From Mesobacterium pallidum (lineage in GTDB: Bacteria; Pseudomonadota; Alphaproteobacteria; Rhodobacterales; Rhodobacteraceae), in assembly GCF_019966535.1 (NCBI RefSeq), contig NZ_JAIMID010000001.1, positions 496,001 to 560,000 of the forward strand: a DNA stretch of 64,000 bases, in the 5' to 3' direction. The translations under genes were made by a program, and so were the position numbers. Below the pieces are notes generated by a model. The model saw only the letters and a list, made by a program, of their open reading frames with translations. It was not told the origin of the DNA and did no database searches. Shown in pieces: positions 19,478 through 29,718 of the stretch. Position 1 is the first letter of the stretch; each line of letters begins with the position of its first letter.

Positions 19478-20185
19478 ATGCTGCACGGGATCGCCGCAAG
19501 CCCCTGGACCCTGGCACTTTGGGTGGCGCTGATGCTGCCCTGCCTCGCCATCGTGGTCCACGACCTTGCCACCCGCAACGCCCACCTGATGAGCCTGATG
19601 AAGGTGGTCTGGGTGCTGACCGTGCTCTACTCCGGGCCGCTGGGCCTAGGCATCTACTGGCTCACGGGGCGCAAGGAGATCGCGGACGATCACCTTTGGC
19701 GACGCAGCTTCCGGTCGGTGGCGCATTGCTATTCCGGCTGCGGCATGGGCGAGATCCTGGGGGTGATCCTCGCGGCCGGGCTGCTGAGCCTCGGCACTGT
19801 CTGGGTCTCTGTCGTCACCTTCAGTCTGGCCTATGTCTTCGGCTACGCGCTGACCGTGGGCCCGCTGGTGCAGGACGGGGTGCCGCTGCGAAAGGCCTTG
19901 TGGGAGGCCTTCGTGGCCGAAACGCCGTCGATCACGGTGATGGAGGTGACGGCGATCAGCGTCAGCCTGCTGATCGGCGGCGCTGCGGGGCTGGGCGATC
20001 CGCTGTTCTGGTCGGCCCTTATCCTGTCGCTCAGCTGCGGGCTGCTGACAGCCTACCCGGTGAACGTGGCTCTGATCCATTTCGGTGTGAAGGAGGGGAT
20101 GATGGACCCCCGCGACAGCCATCACGGCCACGGGGAAAACGGGCGCCAAGAGCACGGGGCCGACCCGCAGGCCGGCCCCGCGTGA
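19478..20185 (+). CDS. DUF4396 membrane protein
   Basis: 235 residues with about six membrane segments. The motif RSVAHCYSGCGMGEILGV and the ending ALIHFGVKEGMMDPRD are typical of DUF4396, a domain also found fused to copper-related oxidases. The HCxxGCxxGE arrangement suggests a metal or redox role, but none is established. The C-terminus is His-rich (DSHHGHGENGRQEHG), again metal-like. It converges on the metallo-beta-lactamase gene with only six bases between stops. Confidence 0.75.
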   Translation: MLHGIAASPWTLALWVALMLPCLAIVVHDLATRNAHLMSLMKVVWVLTVLYSGPLGLGIYWLTGRKEIADDHLWRRSFRSVAHCYSGCGMGEILGVILAAGLLSLGTVWVSVVTFSLAYVFGYALTVGPLVQDGVPLRKALWEAFVAETPSITVMEVTAISVSLLIGGAAGLGDPLFWSALILSLSCGLLTAYPVNVALIHFGVKEGMMDPRDSHHGHGENGRQEHGADPQAGPA

Positions 20186-20191
20186 CGGGGA

Positions 20192-20974
20192 TCAGCCGGT
20201 GCTGTCGCCGTACCAGTTGCCCATCTTGACCTCGATCTCGCCCTGCAGCATTTCGGCGAACTCCGCCGGGTCCTGCGTGCCGTTGTCGCGGCCGCGGTAG
20301 TGGTAGGGGTAGACATAGGTCGGCGCAAAGTCCGACACGGCCGAAGCCGCCGCTTCGGCATCCATCGTGAACGGCAGGTTCATGCAGACGAAGGCGAGGT
20401 CGATGTCTTCCAGCGCCCGCATTTCGGGGGTGCCTTCGGTGTCGCCCGAGATGTAGATGCGGAAATCGCCCATGGTCAGCACGTAGCCGTTGTCGCGCCC
20501 CTGCGGGTGGAAGTTCAGCCGGTCTTCGGAGATGTTGTAGGCTGGGATCGCGTCGATGGTGATGCCCATTGCCTCGGTGCTTTCGCCGTTGGCGAGGACC
20601 ATGGCGCCGTCCTTCATCGCGTCGGCCAGCATCTCGTGCACGGCCGGGTTGGTGAGCAGGGCGGTGTTTTCGCCCATCACCGCCGCCAGAGTGTCGGCAT
20701 TGTAGTGATCGCCATGCTCATGCGTGATCAGCACGAGGTCGGCGGGCGGCATCTCTTCGTAAAGCGACGCCTCGCCCACCGGGTCGACGTAGATCACGCC
20801 CATGGGCGTCTCGAGCACGATCGAGGCATGGCTGACCGGGTGCACGGTCACTGGGCCCGCGCCGGTTTCGAACATGTTGCCCGCATGGGCAGCGGCGCCG
20901 GCGATGTAGGGCAGGACGGTGACACCGGCCGTGGCGGCGGCCGTGGTGGCCAGGAAACGACGACGTGACAGCAT
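20192..20974 (-). CDS. Tat-exported metallo-beta-lactamase-fold hydrolase
   Basis: 260 residues. The N-terminus MLSRRRFLATTAAATAGV is a twin-arginine signal peptide, so the product is probably periplasmic. The metal-binding motif THEHGDHYN (HxHxDH) lies near residue 85, and a later acidic site is in ISGDTEGTPEM; YPYHYRGRDN supplies a late histidine. It belongs to the UlaG/YtkL-like part of the superfamily; substrate unknown. The start ATG 20972-20974 is fixed by the RR motif. Export of a folded metalloenzyme fits Tat. Confidence 0.85.
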   Translation of the reverse strand: MLSRRRFLATTAAATAGVTVLPYIAGAAAHAGNMFETGAGPVTVHPVSHASIVLETPMGVIYVDPVGEASLYEEMPPADLVLITHEHGDHYNADTLAAVMGENTALLTNPAVHEMLADAMKDGAMVLANGESTEAMGITIDAIPAYNISEDRLNFHPQGRDNGYVLTMGDFRIYISGDTEGTPEMRALEDIDLAFVCMNLPFTMDAEAAASAVSDFAPTYVYPYHYRGRDNGTQDPAEFAEMLQGEIEVKMGNWYGDSTG

Positions 20975-21072
20975 GGAACTCTCCCTGTTTGTGGATGGAG
21001 GGAGGGTAGGGCGCCGAATGCCGGCGTCACGGACACGCTTTCGTGATGGGCGGACGGGGGCCGGAAACGGTT

Positions 21073-21101
21073 GCGGGCGGGCCCTCCCAAGGCCCGCCCG
21101 C
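21073..21101. terminator. GC hairpin between prpE and the MBL gene
   Basis: A perfect 11-bp stem, GCGGGCGGGCC (21073-21083) with its complement at 21091-21101 and a 7-base loop, lies 24 bases after the prpE stop on the minus strand. The T-run is weak, so termination is likely but not certain. Confidence 0.5.
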
Positions 21102-21124
21102 ATCCTCCCTATCCGGGCCGAACC

Positions 21125-23017
21125 TCAGGCCTTGGCGTAGCCAAGCCCCTGAAGCGCGACACGAATTTCGTCCAGGATGGCCGGATCGTCGATGGTGGCC
21201 GGCATCTTGAACTCCTTGCCGTCGGCGATGTTGACCATGGTCGCCCGCAGGATCTTGCCCGACCGGGTCTTGGGCAGGCGGTCGACCACGCAGGCCAGCT
21301 TGAAGGCCGCCACGGGGCCGATCTGGTCACGCACCCGTTTCACGCATTCCTTGACGATCTCGTCATGCGGCCGGTTGGTGCCGGCGTTGAGGCACAGGAA
21401 CCCCAGCGGCATCTGGCCCTTGAGGTCGTCCGCCACGCCGATCACCGCGCATTCGGCGACGTCGGGGTGGCCCGACAGCACCTCTTCCATCCCGCCGGTC
21501 GACAGGCGGTGCCCGGCGACATTGATGACGTCATCGGTGCGCGCCATGATGTAGACATAGCCATTCTCGTCGATCATCCCAGCATCGCCGGTCTCGTAAT
21601 AGCCGGGGAAATGCGCGAGGTAGCTCTTGCGGAACCGGTCTTCGGCGTTCCACAGCGTCGGCAGGGTGCCCGGCGGCAGCGGCAGCTTGGCGACGATGGC
21701 GCCCAGCTCTCCGGCCGGAAGCTCGTTGCCCTCGTCGTCCAGGACCCGCAGGTCATAGCCCGGCATCGGCACGGTCGGGCTGCCTAGCTTGATCGGCAGC
21801 AATTCGATCCCCACGGGGTTGCAGATGGCGGGATAGCCCAACTCGGTCTGCCACCAATGGTCGATCACCGGCACCTTGAGCTGCTCCTGCGCCCAGATGA
21901 TCGTGTCGGGGTCGGCGCGTTCCCCGGCCAGGAAGACCTGCCCGAGATGCGACATGTCGTACTTGCCGACATACTCCCCCTTGGGATCCTCGCGCTTCAC
22001 GGCGCGGAAGGCCGTGGGCGCGGTGAAGAAGGTGCGCACCTTGTGCTCGGCAATTACCCGCCAGAAGGTGCCCGCATCGGGCGTGCCGACCGGTTTGCCC
22101 TCGAACACGATGGTGGTGTTGCCGTGGATCAGCGGCGCATAGCAGATGTAGGAATGGCCCACGACCCAGCCCACGTCCGAGGCCGCCCAGAAGACATCGC
22201 CAAGATCGACGTTGAAGACGTTCTTCATGGTCCAGTTCAGCGCCACGAGGTGGCCGGCGGTGTGGCGGATGACGCCCTTGGGCGCGCCAGTGGTGCCCGA
22301 GGTGTAAAGGATATAGGCCGGGTGATTGCCCTCGACCGGCACGCATTCGGCGGGCTCGACCCCGTATTGAAAGCCGTGCCAGTTCACGTCACGGCCGGGC
22401 AGCAGCGCGGCCACTTCCTGTTCGCGCTGGAAGATCACGCAGAAGTCGGGCTTGTGGGTCGCCATCTCGATCGCGCCATCGAGCAGCGGCTTGTAATGGA
22501 CAACCCGGTTCGGCTCCATCCCGCACGACGCCGCGATGATCGCCTTGGGGGTGCAATCGTCGATCCGCACCGCCAGCTCGTTCGCGGCAAAGCCGCCAAA
22601 GACCACCGAGTGGACGGCGCCAAGGCGCGCACAGGCCAGCATCGCCTCGAGCGCCTCTGGGATCATCGGCATGTAGATGATGACGCGATCGCCTTTCTCG
22701 ATCCCCTTGGCGCGCAGCGCGCCGGCGAGGGTGGCGACCCGGTTGCGCAGCTCGACATAGGAGATCTCGCGCTTGGTATGGGTGATCGGGCTGTCGTAGA
22801 TGATCGCCGTCTGCTCGCCCCGGCCGTTTTCGACATGGCGGTCAACGGCATTCCAGCAGGCGTTCACCCTGGCATCGGCGAACCATTCATACAGGCCGTC
22901 GCCCTTGTCGGTCAGCGCCTTGGTGGGGGCCTCGTCCCAGTCGATGGCCTGGGCGGCCTCCATCCAGAATGCCTCGGGGTCGGATTTCCAGCTGTCGTAG
23001 ACGTCCCGGTATCCCAT
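21125..23017 (-). CDS. prpE: propionate-CoA ligase (propionyl-CoA synthetase)
   Basis: 630 residues, acyl-CoA synthetase superfamily, PrpE branch. It activates propionate (and less well acetate) with ATP and CoA. The ATP-binding motif YTSGTTGAPKG is near residue 235, the tryptophan-rich acyl pocket reads FWAASDVGWVVGHSYI, the YETGD hinge region is intact, and the catalytic lysine motif TRSGKILR sits near the C-terminus. ATG 23015-23017 follows a strong ribosome site (AGGAGGAG, 7 bases upstream). The upstream gap carries repeated TTTGCAAA sites, the operator of short-chain acyl-CoA regulators in this bacterial group, which supports a propionate role over acetate. Confidence 0.93.
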   Translation of the reverse strand: MGYRDVYDSWKSDPEAFWMEAAQAIDWDEAPTKALTDKGDGLYEWFADARVNACWNAVDRHVENGRGEQTAIIYDSPITHTKREISYVELRNRVATLAGALRAKGIEKGDRVIIYMPMIPEALEAMLACARLGAVHSVVFGGFAANELAVRIDDCTPKAIIAASCGMEPNRVVHYKPLLDGAIEMATHKPDFCVIFQREQEVAALLPGRDVNWHGFQYGVEPAECVPVEGNHPAYILYTSGTTGAPKGVIRHTAGHLVALNWTMKNVFNVDLGDVFWAASDVGWVVGHSYICYAPLIHGNTTIVFEGKPVGTPDAGTFWRVIAEHKVRTFFTAPTAFRAVKREDPKGEYVGKYDMSHLGQVFLAGERADPDTIIWAQEQLKVPVIDHWWQTELGYPAICNPVGIELLPIKLGSPTVPMPGYDLRVLDDEGNELPAGELGAIVAKLPLPPGTLPTLWNAEDRFRKSYLAHFPGYYETGDAGMIDENGYVYIMARTDDVINVAGHRLSTGGMEEVLSGHPDVAECAVIGVADDLKGQMPLGFLCLNAGTNRPHDEIVKECVKRVRDQIGPVAAFKLACVVDRLPKTRSGKILRATMVNIADGKEFKMPATIDDPAILDEIRVALQGLGYAKA

Positions 23018-23112
23018 GGTGTGCTCCTCCTGTGCTTGAAAGAACGGGTAGCGGGTTCGCCTCGGGCCGGGCAAGCCTGTTAGCGCCCTGCGCGACCGAA
23101 TGGCACAAGAAA

Positions 23113-23218
23113 TTTGCAGAAACGGGGGAATTTGCTTTGCAAATTTTTGCAAAGTATGGCGTCTTGCGACGATAACTGGAAATCTGCTGCCGATTTGCAA
23201 ATTTTGCGAATTTGCAGG
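23113..23218. promoter_or_regulatory. TTTGCAAA operator cluster upstream of prpE
   Basis: An unusually A/T-rich island in the 288-base gap upstream of prpE. Two perfect TTTGCAAA sites at 23136-23143 and 23146-23153 have starts 10 bases apart. A third perfect site at 23194-23201 is followed by TTTGCGAA (23203-23210) and TTTGCAGG (23211-23218). Partial copies lie at 23113-23120 and 23131-23135. RamB/ScfR-family regulators such as PccR of Rhodobacter sphaeroides bind paired TTTGCAAA sites to control propionyl-CoA assimilation. The regulator gene is not in this window. Confidence 0.75.
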
Positions 23219-23305
23219 CCGGTTGGCCTGGCCGGCCCGCTGCCATGGAATCGGGCGGGCGGTATCGCGGGCGCCCTGCTGCCGGGACGCCCGCGCTGTC
23301 ACGGC

Positions 23306-25585
23306 TCAGCCGTAATGCGCGACCGGCGTGCCGGCGATGGCCGCCATGTTCAGAAGACCCCGGGCCGAGATCGAGGGCGTCACGATATGCGCCCGGTTCT
23401 GCAGCCCCATGAGGATCGGGCCGACCTCGAGCCCGCCGCCCTTCATCTTGAGGATGTTGCGCACGCCCGAGGCGGCGTCGGCATGGGCAAAGATCAGCAC
23501 GTTGGCCGCGCCCTCCATCCGGCTTTGCGGGAAGATCCGCGCGCGCAGGGCCGGGTCGAGCGCGGTGTCCACGTTCATCTCGCCCTCGTAGCAGAAGTCG
23601 CGCGGCGTGCTGTCGAGGATGCGCATGGCGTCCCGCAGCCGCTTGCCCGACCCCTCGGCCTGGTTGCCGAACTGCGATTGCGAACAGAGCGCGATGTTGG
23701 GCTTGAGGCCGAAGCGGCGCACGTGGCGCGCGGCGCCGATCACCGTCTGGGCGATCTGCTCGGGTGTCGGCAGCGACCAGACATGGGTGTCGGCGATGAA
23801 CAGCGGCCCGTCCTCGAGGATCATCATCGACAGGGCGCCATGGGGCTGGACGGTGTCGCTGCCCAGCACCTGGTTCACGTAGTTGAGGTGCCAGCGAAAT
23901 TCGCCGAAGGTGCCGCAGATCATGCTGTCGGCCTCTCCGCGATGCACCATGACCGCGCCGATGGCGGTGGTGTTGGTGCGCATGATCGCGCGGGCGAGGT
24001 CGGGCGTCACGCCGCGGCGGCACATGATCTCGTGGTAGCTGCCCCAGTAATCGCGGTAGCGCGGGTCGTTTTCAGGGTTCACGATCTCGAAGTCGCGGCC
24101 GGGTTTCACGGTGAGGCCGAAGCGTTCGCAGCGCTGTTCGATCACCTCGGGGCGGCCGATGACGATGGGCTTTTCGGTGGTTTCCTCGAGGATCGCCTGG
24201 GCGGCGCGCAGCACGCGCTCGTCCTCGCCTTCGGTAAAGACGATGCGGCGCGAGGCGGTCGCGGCGGCCTCGAACACCGGGCGCATCAGCAGGGCGGATT
24301 TGAACACCGATTGCTTGAGCTTTTCGCGGTAGGCGTCGAGATCCTCGATGGGGCGCGCGGCGACGCCCGTCTCCATCGCGGCCTTGGCGACGGCCGAGGA
24401 CACGACCGACGACAGGCGCGGATCGAAGGGCTTGGGGATCAGGTAGTCGCGGCCAAACGTCAGCTCTTCGCCCGAATAGGCGGCGGCCGCCTCGGCGCTG
24501 GTGGTGGCGCGGGCCAGCTCTGCGATGCCCTCGACGCAGGCGATCTCCATCTCGTCGTTGATCGTCGTGGCGCCCACGTCCAGCGCGCCCCGGAAGATGA
24601 ACGGGAAGCAGAGCACGTTGTTGACCTGGTTCGGGAAATCGCTGCGGCCCGTGGCGATGATCGCGTCGGGGGCCACGGCGCGCACCGCGTCCGGCATGAT
24701 CTCGGGCGTGGGGTTGGCGAGGGCGAAGATGATCGGTTTGTCGGCCATCCGCGCCACTTGCTCGGGCTTCAGCACGCCGGGGCCGGAGAGGCCGAGGAAC
24801 AGGTCGGCATCGTCGATCACCTCGTCCAGCGTGCGCTTGTCGCTCGCTTGCGCGAAATGCGCCTTCTGCTGGGTCATGTCCTCACGCCGGCCCTTCCAGA
24901 CCAGCCCGTGGATGTCGCAAAGCCAGATGTTCTCGAGCTTCACGCCCAGTTTCACCAGCATGTTGAGGCAGGCGATGCCCGCCGCGCCGCCCCCAGTCGA
25001 GACGACCTTGATATCCTCGAACGTCTTGCCCGCGACCCGCAGCGCGTTCATCGCGGCGGCGCCGACGACGATGGCCGTGCCGTGCTGGTCGTCGTGGAAG
25101 ACGGGGATGTTCATCCGTTCGCGGCAGATTCGTTCAACGATAAAGCAATCGGGTGCCTTGATGTCTTCGAGGTTGATCGCGCCAAAGGTCGGCCCCAGCG
25201 CGCAGACGATATCGGCCAGCTTCTCGGGGTCGGGCTCGTCCACCTCGATGTCGAAACAATCGATCCCGGCGAACTTCTTGAACAGGACCGCCTTGCCTTC
25301 CATCACCGGTTTCGACGCCAGCGCGCCGATGTTGCCCAGCCCAAGCACTGCCGTGCCGTTCGATACAACGGCCACGAGGTTGCCGCGCGACGTGTAGTTT
25401 CGGGCGGTGAGCGGGTCGGCCTTGATCTCGAGACAGGCCTCGGCCACGCCCGGCGAATAGGCGAGGCTCAGGTCGCGCCCGTTGGCCAGCGGCTTGGTCG
25501 CGCGGACCTCGAGTTTCCCGGGCCGGGGGAATTCGTGGTAATTCAGCGCGGCCTTGCGCAGGTTGTCGGTGCTGGAGTCGGACAT
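23306..25585 (-). CDS. maeB: NADP-dependent malic enzyme, MaeB type
   Basis: 759 residues: an N-terminal malic-enzyme catalytic half (about 1-420) fused to a C-terminal phosphotransacetylase-like half (about 430-759) that is regulatory, not catalytic, in this family. It oxidatively decarboxylates malate to pyruvate with NADP+. Visible features are [11 protein letters not shown], the catalytic segment [21 protein letters not shown], metal ligands in FHDDQHGTA, and the nucleotide-binding [16 protein letters not shown] 25583-25585 begins [20 protein letters not shown], the usual family start. It lies upstream of prpE on the same strand but is separated by a regulated promoter; malate-to-pyruvate flux fits propionate use via succinate. 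Confidence 0.95.
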   Translation of the reverse strand: MSDSSTDNLRKAALNYHEFPRPGKLEVRATKPLANGRDLSLAYSPGVAEACLEIKADPLTARNYTSRGNLVAVVSNGTAVLGLGNIGALASKPVMEGKAVLFKKFAGIDCFDIEVDEPDPEKLADIVCALGPTFGAINLEDIKAPDCFIVERICRERMNIPVFHDDQHGTAIVVGAAAMNALRVAGKTFEDIKVVSTGGGAAGIACLNMLVKLGVKLENIWLCDIHGLVWKGRREDMTQQKAHFAQASDKRTLDEVIDDADLFLGLSGPGVLKPEQVARMADKPIIFALANPTPEIMPDAVRAVAPDAIIATGRSDFPNQVNNVLCFPFIFRGALDVGATTINDEMEIACVEGIAELARATTSAEAAAAYSGEELTFGRDYLIPKPFDPRLSSVVSSAVAKAAMETGVAARPIEDLDAYREKLKQSVFKSALLMRPVFEAAATASRRIVFTEGEDERVLRAAQAILEETTEKPIVIGRPEVIEQRCERFGLTVKPGRDFEIVNPENDPRYRDYWGSYHEIMCRRGVTPDLARAIMRTNTTAIGAVMVHRGEADSMICGTFGEFRWHLNYVNQVLGSDTVQPHGALSMMILEDGPLFIADTHVWSLPTPEQIAQTVIGAARHVRRFGLKPNIALCSQSQFGNQAEGSGKRLRDAMRILDSTPRDFCYEGEMNVDTALDPALRARIFPQSRMEGAANVLIFAHADAASGVRNILKMKGGGLEVGPILMGLQNRAHIVTPSISARGLLNMAAIAGTPVAHYG

Positions 25586-25768
25586 AACTTGGCCTTCCTG
25601 GCAGTTTGTTCAGCCTTGAACCATGTGCTGAGTCGATTGCCGCAGGGGATGCCACGAAGCGGCGCGCTCTGCATCTGAAAAATGCGGAGCGCCTGGGTGC
25701 CGCAACCTTGGATCGAATCGGCGGTCCGGGATACGCTTGGGCCAATGACCGACATGGGTGGGGGTATC

Positions 25769-26734
25769 ATGACAGGCGAAACGCCCGCGGGGCAAGAGAC
25801 TGGCACCAAGCCGTCGGACGGGGGCAAGGTGCCGTCGGTCAAGGACCTGCTGGGCTTCATCGGCGACAAGGATGCGCGGCTGGGTCTGCTCATGGCGGTC
25901 TTTGTGCTGTTCCTGACGGTCGGCGCCTGGTTCGTGCAGGCCTTCGGCGGCAACCTGGGCGTGGCCGGCGTCGGGGGCGTGCTGCGGATGCTGGGCACGA
26001 TCCTGCTGGGGCTGGCGGGCTTCGTCATCTTCTTCAAGGCGATTGACGGCACGCGGGTGCCGCAGGTGATCGTCTGGTATGCCACCGCGCTGGTGCTGCT
26101 GACCACCTCGATCGCCTGGATGCAGACCGTGCTGCGCACCCCCGTGCCGCTGCTGATCGAGGCGCGGTGTTTCGCCAACCCCTGGCACCAGGGCTGCCCT
26201 CTCGGGCCGCTCGTCGCGGCCGAGGTGGCGGCGGTCGAGGTCGTGCCGCCCGAGGAGCAATCGGTCGTCATCGGCGATCCGTCCGGCCCCGACGATCCCG
26301 AAGATCCCGACACCAACCCGCCCACCGGCACCGCGCCGGCGCCCGAGCGCGACAGCGAGGCCGGGGTGCGGGCCATCGCCGAGGGGCTGGGGACGGCCTA
26401 CACGCCCGATGGCCAGACGAACCGCGTCTTCGTCCAGTTCGCCGGGGCCCTGTCCCGCGACAAGGTCATCTGGGTGTCGAAGGCCCTGCGCGACACGCTC
26501 GGCTGGAACGTGCAGGGGGCCGACAGCGGGGGCGAGCGGACGGCGGCCGCCAACGGGGTCGACCAGGTGCGCTATTTCCGTCCCGCGGATCGCGAACTCG
26601 CCATGGCGCTGGCCCGCGCCTATAACGCGCTGGGCGTCTGGGACGGGTTCGAGCCGCTCTCCGTCGCCCTGCTGCGCGGGTTCGAGGGCAGCGTCCCGCC
26701 CGGCCATCTCGAGGTCTGGACCAGCGTCGACTGA
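25769..26734 (+). CDS. three-span membrane protein with soluble C-terminal domain, unknown function
   Basis: 321 residues from ATG 25769 (G-rich ribosome site 5-8 bases upstream); ATG 25745 is a plausible longer start. Three membrane helices lie at about 35-55, 70-95 and 105-125, followed by LIEARCFANPWHQGCPLGP with two cysteines. A long acidic/proline linker (DPSGPDDPEDPDTNPPTG) comes next, then a C-terminal domain of about 110 residues. That domain (NRVFVQFAG...GWNVQGADSGG...VDQVRYF...LAMALARAY) has the strand-helix look of small LytR-C/SPOR-like extracytoplasmic domains; this is a resemblance only. It is followed by the nucleoside salvage operon. Confidence 0.6.
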   Translation: MTGETPAGQETGTKPSDGGKVPSVKDLLGFIGDKDARLGLLMAVFVLFLTVGAWFVQAFGGNLGVAGVGGVLRMLGTILLGLAGFVIFFKAIDGTRVPQVIVWYATALVLLTTSIAWMQTVLRTPVPLLIEARCFANPWHQGCPLGPLVAAEVAAVEVVPPEEQSVVIGDPSGPDDPEDPDTNPPTGTAPAPERDSEAGVRAIAEGLGTAYTPDGQTNRVFVQFAGALSRDKVIWVSKALRDTLGWNVQGADSGGERTAAANGVDQVRYFRPADRELAMALARAYNALGVWDGFEPLSVALLRGFEGSVPPGHLEVWTSVD

Positions 26735-26813
26735 CGCTTTCCGCGGCGGCGCGCTTGCATCCGTTCGGGGCCGCGCAGATACTGGCTGCCAGTCTTCAAC
26801 GAAAGGTCCCCCA

Positions 26814-27206
26814 ATGACGCTGAAGCAAGCGGCCCGCGACGTCTGGAGCCGGGCCTACGCGCCCTATTCGAACTTCAAGGTCGGCGCGGCGATCCGTGGC
26901 GCCGGGGGCGGGGTGCACACCGGGGTCAACGTGGAAAACGTCGCCTACCCCGAGGGCACCTGCGCCGAGGCCGGCGCCATCGCCGCCATGATCGCGGCGG
27001 GCGAGACCAAGATCGCAGAGGTCTACGTCGTCGCCGCCTCGCCGACGCCCGTGCCGCCCTGCGGTGGCTGCCGCCAGAAGCTGCGCGAATTCGGCGGGCC
27101 CGAGGTGCGCGTCACCATGGCGACGATGGACGGGGCGGAAGAGGTCATGACCCTCGCGGACCTGCTGCCCGGCGCCTTCGACGCGGGGCACATGGAGGGT
27201 TCCTGA
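26814..27206 (+). CDS. cdd: cytidine deaminase
   Basis: 130 residues, the small tetrameric type. It deaminates cytidine and deoxycytidine to uridine forms. The zinc site is complete: CAE at residues 50-52 (catalytic Glu52) and PCGGCRQ with Cys83 and Cys86. The N-terminal substrate motif YAPYSNFKVGAA and VNVENVAYPEGT are canonical. ATG 26814 was chosen over the long upstream frame because the family starts there. Its stop shares one base with the deoA start (TGATG), so the four genes cdd-deoA-deoB-add read as one translationally coupled operon. Confidence 0.96.
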   Translation: MTLKQAARDVWSRAYAPYSNFKVGAAIRGAGGGVHTGVNVENVAYPEGTCAEAGAIAAMIAAGETKIAEVYVVAASPTPVPPCGGCRQKLREFGGPEVRVTMATMDGAEEVMTLADLLPGAFDAGHMEGS

Positions 27207-28510
27207 TGGACGCCCGCCAGATCATCGCGCACCTGCGCCGGGGCGAGGAGCCCTCGGCCGAGGAAATCGCCTGGTTCGCGCAGGGCATCGCGAGCGGTGC
27301 GGTGACCGATGCGCAGGCCGGGGCCTTTGCCATGGGCGTCTGCCTGCGGGGCCTCTCGGACGCAGGCCGCGCCGCGCTGACCCTTGCGATGCGCGACAGC
27401 GGGCATGTGCTGCGCTGGTCGGGCGACAAGCCGGTGCTCGACAAGCATTCGACGGGCGGGGTGGGCGATTGCGTGTCTCTCGTGCTGGCGCCCGCGCTGG
27501 CCGTTTGCGGCGCGCTGGTGCCGATGATCTCGGGTCGGGGGCTGGGCCATACCGGCGGCACGCTCGACAAGCTCGAGGCGATCCCGGGGCTGAACGTGAA
27601 CCAGGACGAGGCGGGTCTGCGCCGGGTGCTGGACGCCGCCGGCTGCGCCATCGTCTCGGCCAGCGGAGAGATCGCGCCTGCCGACCGCCGGCTTTACGCC
27701 GTGCGCGACGTGACGGGGACGGTCGAAAGCCTCGACCTCATCACCGCGTCGATCCTGTCCAAGAAACTGGCGGCGGGGCTCGAGGGGCTGGTGCTGGACG
27801 TCAAGGTCGGCTCGGGCGCCTTCATGAAGACGGCCGCCGAGGCGCGGGCCCTGGCCGAGGCGCTGGTCGGCACGGCCAATGCCGCCGGCTGTCCCACGAC
27901 CGCGCTGGTCACGGACATGAACCAGCCGCTGGCGCCGAGCCTTGGCAATGCGCTCGAGGTGGTCGAGGTGATGCGCGTGCTGACGGGCGATGCGCGCGGC
28001 CCGCTTTTCGAGCTGAGCGTGGCGCTGGGCGCGGTGCTGCTGGACAATGCCGGCATCGCGGGCGGCGTGGACGATGGCGCGGCGCGCATCGCGCGGGCGA
28101 TAACGGGCGGGGAGGCCGCCGAGTGTTTCGCCCGCATGGTCGCCGCCATGGGCGGGCCGGCGGATTTCGCCAGCGGCTGGGCGAACTGCCTGCCCGAAGC
28201 GCCGGTGATCCGGCAGGTCCTCGCTCCACGCGCGGGCATCCTCCGGGCGATGGACGGAGAGGCGCTGGGCCTCGCCGTCGTCGACCTGGGCGGCGGGCGC
28301 AAGGTGGAAAGCGACCCGGTCGACCCCTCCGTCGGCTTCAGCGAGGTGCTGCGGCTGGGCACGGAGGTCGTGGCGGGCCAGTCGCTCGCCCGCGTCCATG
28401 CCGCGCGCGAAGGGCAGGCCGAGGCAGCCGAGGCGGCGTTCCTTGCGGCCCTCACCATCGGCGAGGGCGCGCCAGAGCTGCCGCCGCTCGTGCATGAAAG
28501 GATCGGATGA
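27206..28510 (+). CDS. deoA: thymidine phosphorylase
   Basis: 434 residues, full length. It phosphorolyses thymidine/deoxyuridine to the base and 2-deoxyribose-1-phosphate. The glycosyl-phosphorylase signature KHSTGGVGD occupies residues 80-88, followed by [20 protein letters not shown] and the lysine-rich [22 protein letters not shown]. It overlaps cdd by one base and deoB by four. Product flow is direct: cdd makes deoxyuridine, DeoA frees the sugar phosphate and DeoB isomerises it. Confidence 0.96.
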   Translation: MDARQIIAHLRRGEEPSAEEIAWFAQGIASGAVTDAQAGAFAMGVCLRGLSDAGRAALTLAMRDSGHVLRWSGDKPVLDKHSTGGVGDCVSLVLAPALAVCGALVPMISGRGLGHTGGTLDKLEAIPGLNVNQDEAGLRRVLDAAGCAIVSASGEIAPADRRLYAVRDVTGTVESLDLITASILSKKLAAGLEGLVLDVKVGSGAFMKTAAEARALAEALVGTANAAGCPTTALVTDMNQPLAPSLGNALEVVEVMRVLTGDARGPLFELSVALGAVLLDNAGIAGGVDDGAARIARAITGGEAAECFARMVAAMGGPADFASGWANCLPEAPVIRQVLAPRAGILRAMDGEALGLAVVDLGGGRKVESDPVDPSVGFSEVLRLGTEVVAGQSLARVHAAREGQAEAAEAAFLAALTIGEGAPELPPLVHERIG

Positions 28511-29718
28511 TGGCGCGCGCGTTTCTCGTTGTGATGGATTCGGTCGGCATCGGCGGCGCGCCGGATGCGGCCGAGTATTTCAACGACGGCCGCCCTGACA
28601 CCGGCGCCAACACGCTGCTGCACATCGCGGAGGCCTGCGCCGAGGGACGGGCGGAGGCGGGGCGGACGGGCCCGCTGACGCTGCCAAACCTCGATGCGTT
28701 GGGCCTTGGCGCGGCGCTGGACCTGGCCTGCGGGGAGACCGCGCCGGGCCTCACCGCGCAGCCCACCGGCCGCTATGCGGCGGCGACTGAGCACAGCCGG
28801 GGCAAGGACACCCCTTCGGGCCATTGGGAACTGGCGGGCCTGCCGGTGCCCTTCGAATGGACCTATTTCCCGAAAGCCGACCCGGCCTTTCCCGAGGACC
28901 TCGTGGCCAAGGTCTGCGCGCTGGCGGGGACCGAGGGCATCCTGGGCAATTGCCACGCCTCTGGGACCGAGATCGTGGCGCGGCTCGGGCAAGAGCATCA
29001 GCGCACCGGCTGGCCGATCTGCTACACCTCGGCCGACAGCGTCTTCCAGATCGCCGCGCATGAGGAAAGCTTTGGCCTCGACCGCCTGCTGATGCTCTGC
29101 GAGGACCTGGCGCCGACCCTGCACGAGATGCGCGTCGGCCGCGTCATCGCGCGCCCCTTTCTGGGCGCGCCGGGGTCTTATGCCCGCACCACCAACCGCC
29201 ACGACTACGCGATCCGCCCGCCATCCCCGGTGCTGACCAACTGGGTGCAGGACGCGGGCCGCGCCGTCCATGCGATCGGCAAGATCGGGGACATCTTCTC
29301 GATGGAAGGCATCGACAGCAATGCCAAGGGCAGCGACGCCGCGTTGATGGATGCGCTGGACGCGGCGGTGCGGGACATGCCCGATGGCAGCCTGACCTTC
29401 GCCAATTTCGTCGAGTTCGACAGCCTATATGGCCACCGCCGCGATATAGCGGGATATGCGCGCCACCTCGAATGGTTCGACGCGCGCCTCGGCGCGGTAC
29501 TGTCGGCGCTGCGGCCCGAAGACCTGCTGGTCATCACCGCCGACCACGGCAACGACCCCAGCTGGACCGGTACCGATCACACCCGCGAACGGGTTCCGGT
29601 GCTTTGCGCCGGGGCCGGGACGGGGGCGCTGGGCATCGTGAACTTCGCCGACGTGGCGGCCAGCCTGGCCGCGCATCTTGGCGTCCCATCTCAAGGACCG
29701 GGGAGGTCATTTCTGTGA
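28507..29718 (+). CDS. deoB: phosphopentomutase
   Basis: 403 residues, alkaline-phosphatase-superfamily mutase. It converts (deoxy)ribose-1-phosphate to the 5-phosphate. Metal ligands are seen in [13 protein letters not shown] (N-terminus) and [21 protein letters not shown] (near residue 345); the phosphorylated Thr region is DTGANTLLH. The start ATG 28507 (MMARAFLVV) overlaps the deoA stop; the second Met is equally possible. The end overlaps the add GTG start. Confidence 0.96.
   Translation: MMARAFLVVMDSVGIGGAPDAAEYFNDGRPDTGANTLLHIAEACAEGRAEAGRTGPLTLPNLDALGLGAALDLACGETAPGLTAQPTGRYAAATEHSRGKDTPSGHWELAGLPVPFEWTYFPKADPAFPEDLVAKVCALAGTEGILGNCHASGTEIVARLGQEHQRTGWPICYTSADSVFQIAAHEESFGLDRLLMLCEDLAPTLHEMRVGRVIARPFLGAPGSYARTTNRHDYAIRPPSPVLTNWVQDAGRAVHAIGKIGDIFSMEGIDSNAKGSDAALMDALDAAVRDMPDGSLTFANFVEFDSLYGHRRDIAGYARHLEWFDARLGAVLSALRPEDLLVITADHGNDPSWTGTDHTRERVPVLCAGAGTGALGIVNFADVAASLAAHLGVPSQGPGRSFL

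Noticed and set aside
23114..25678. Long plus-strand frame (854 residues) over malic enzyme and prpE upstream region
   Set aside because: It is antisense to maeB, rich in His/Arg/Ala/Gly and without family signature. Typical of GC-rich shadow frames.
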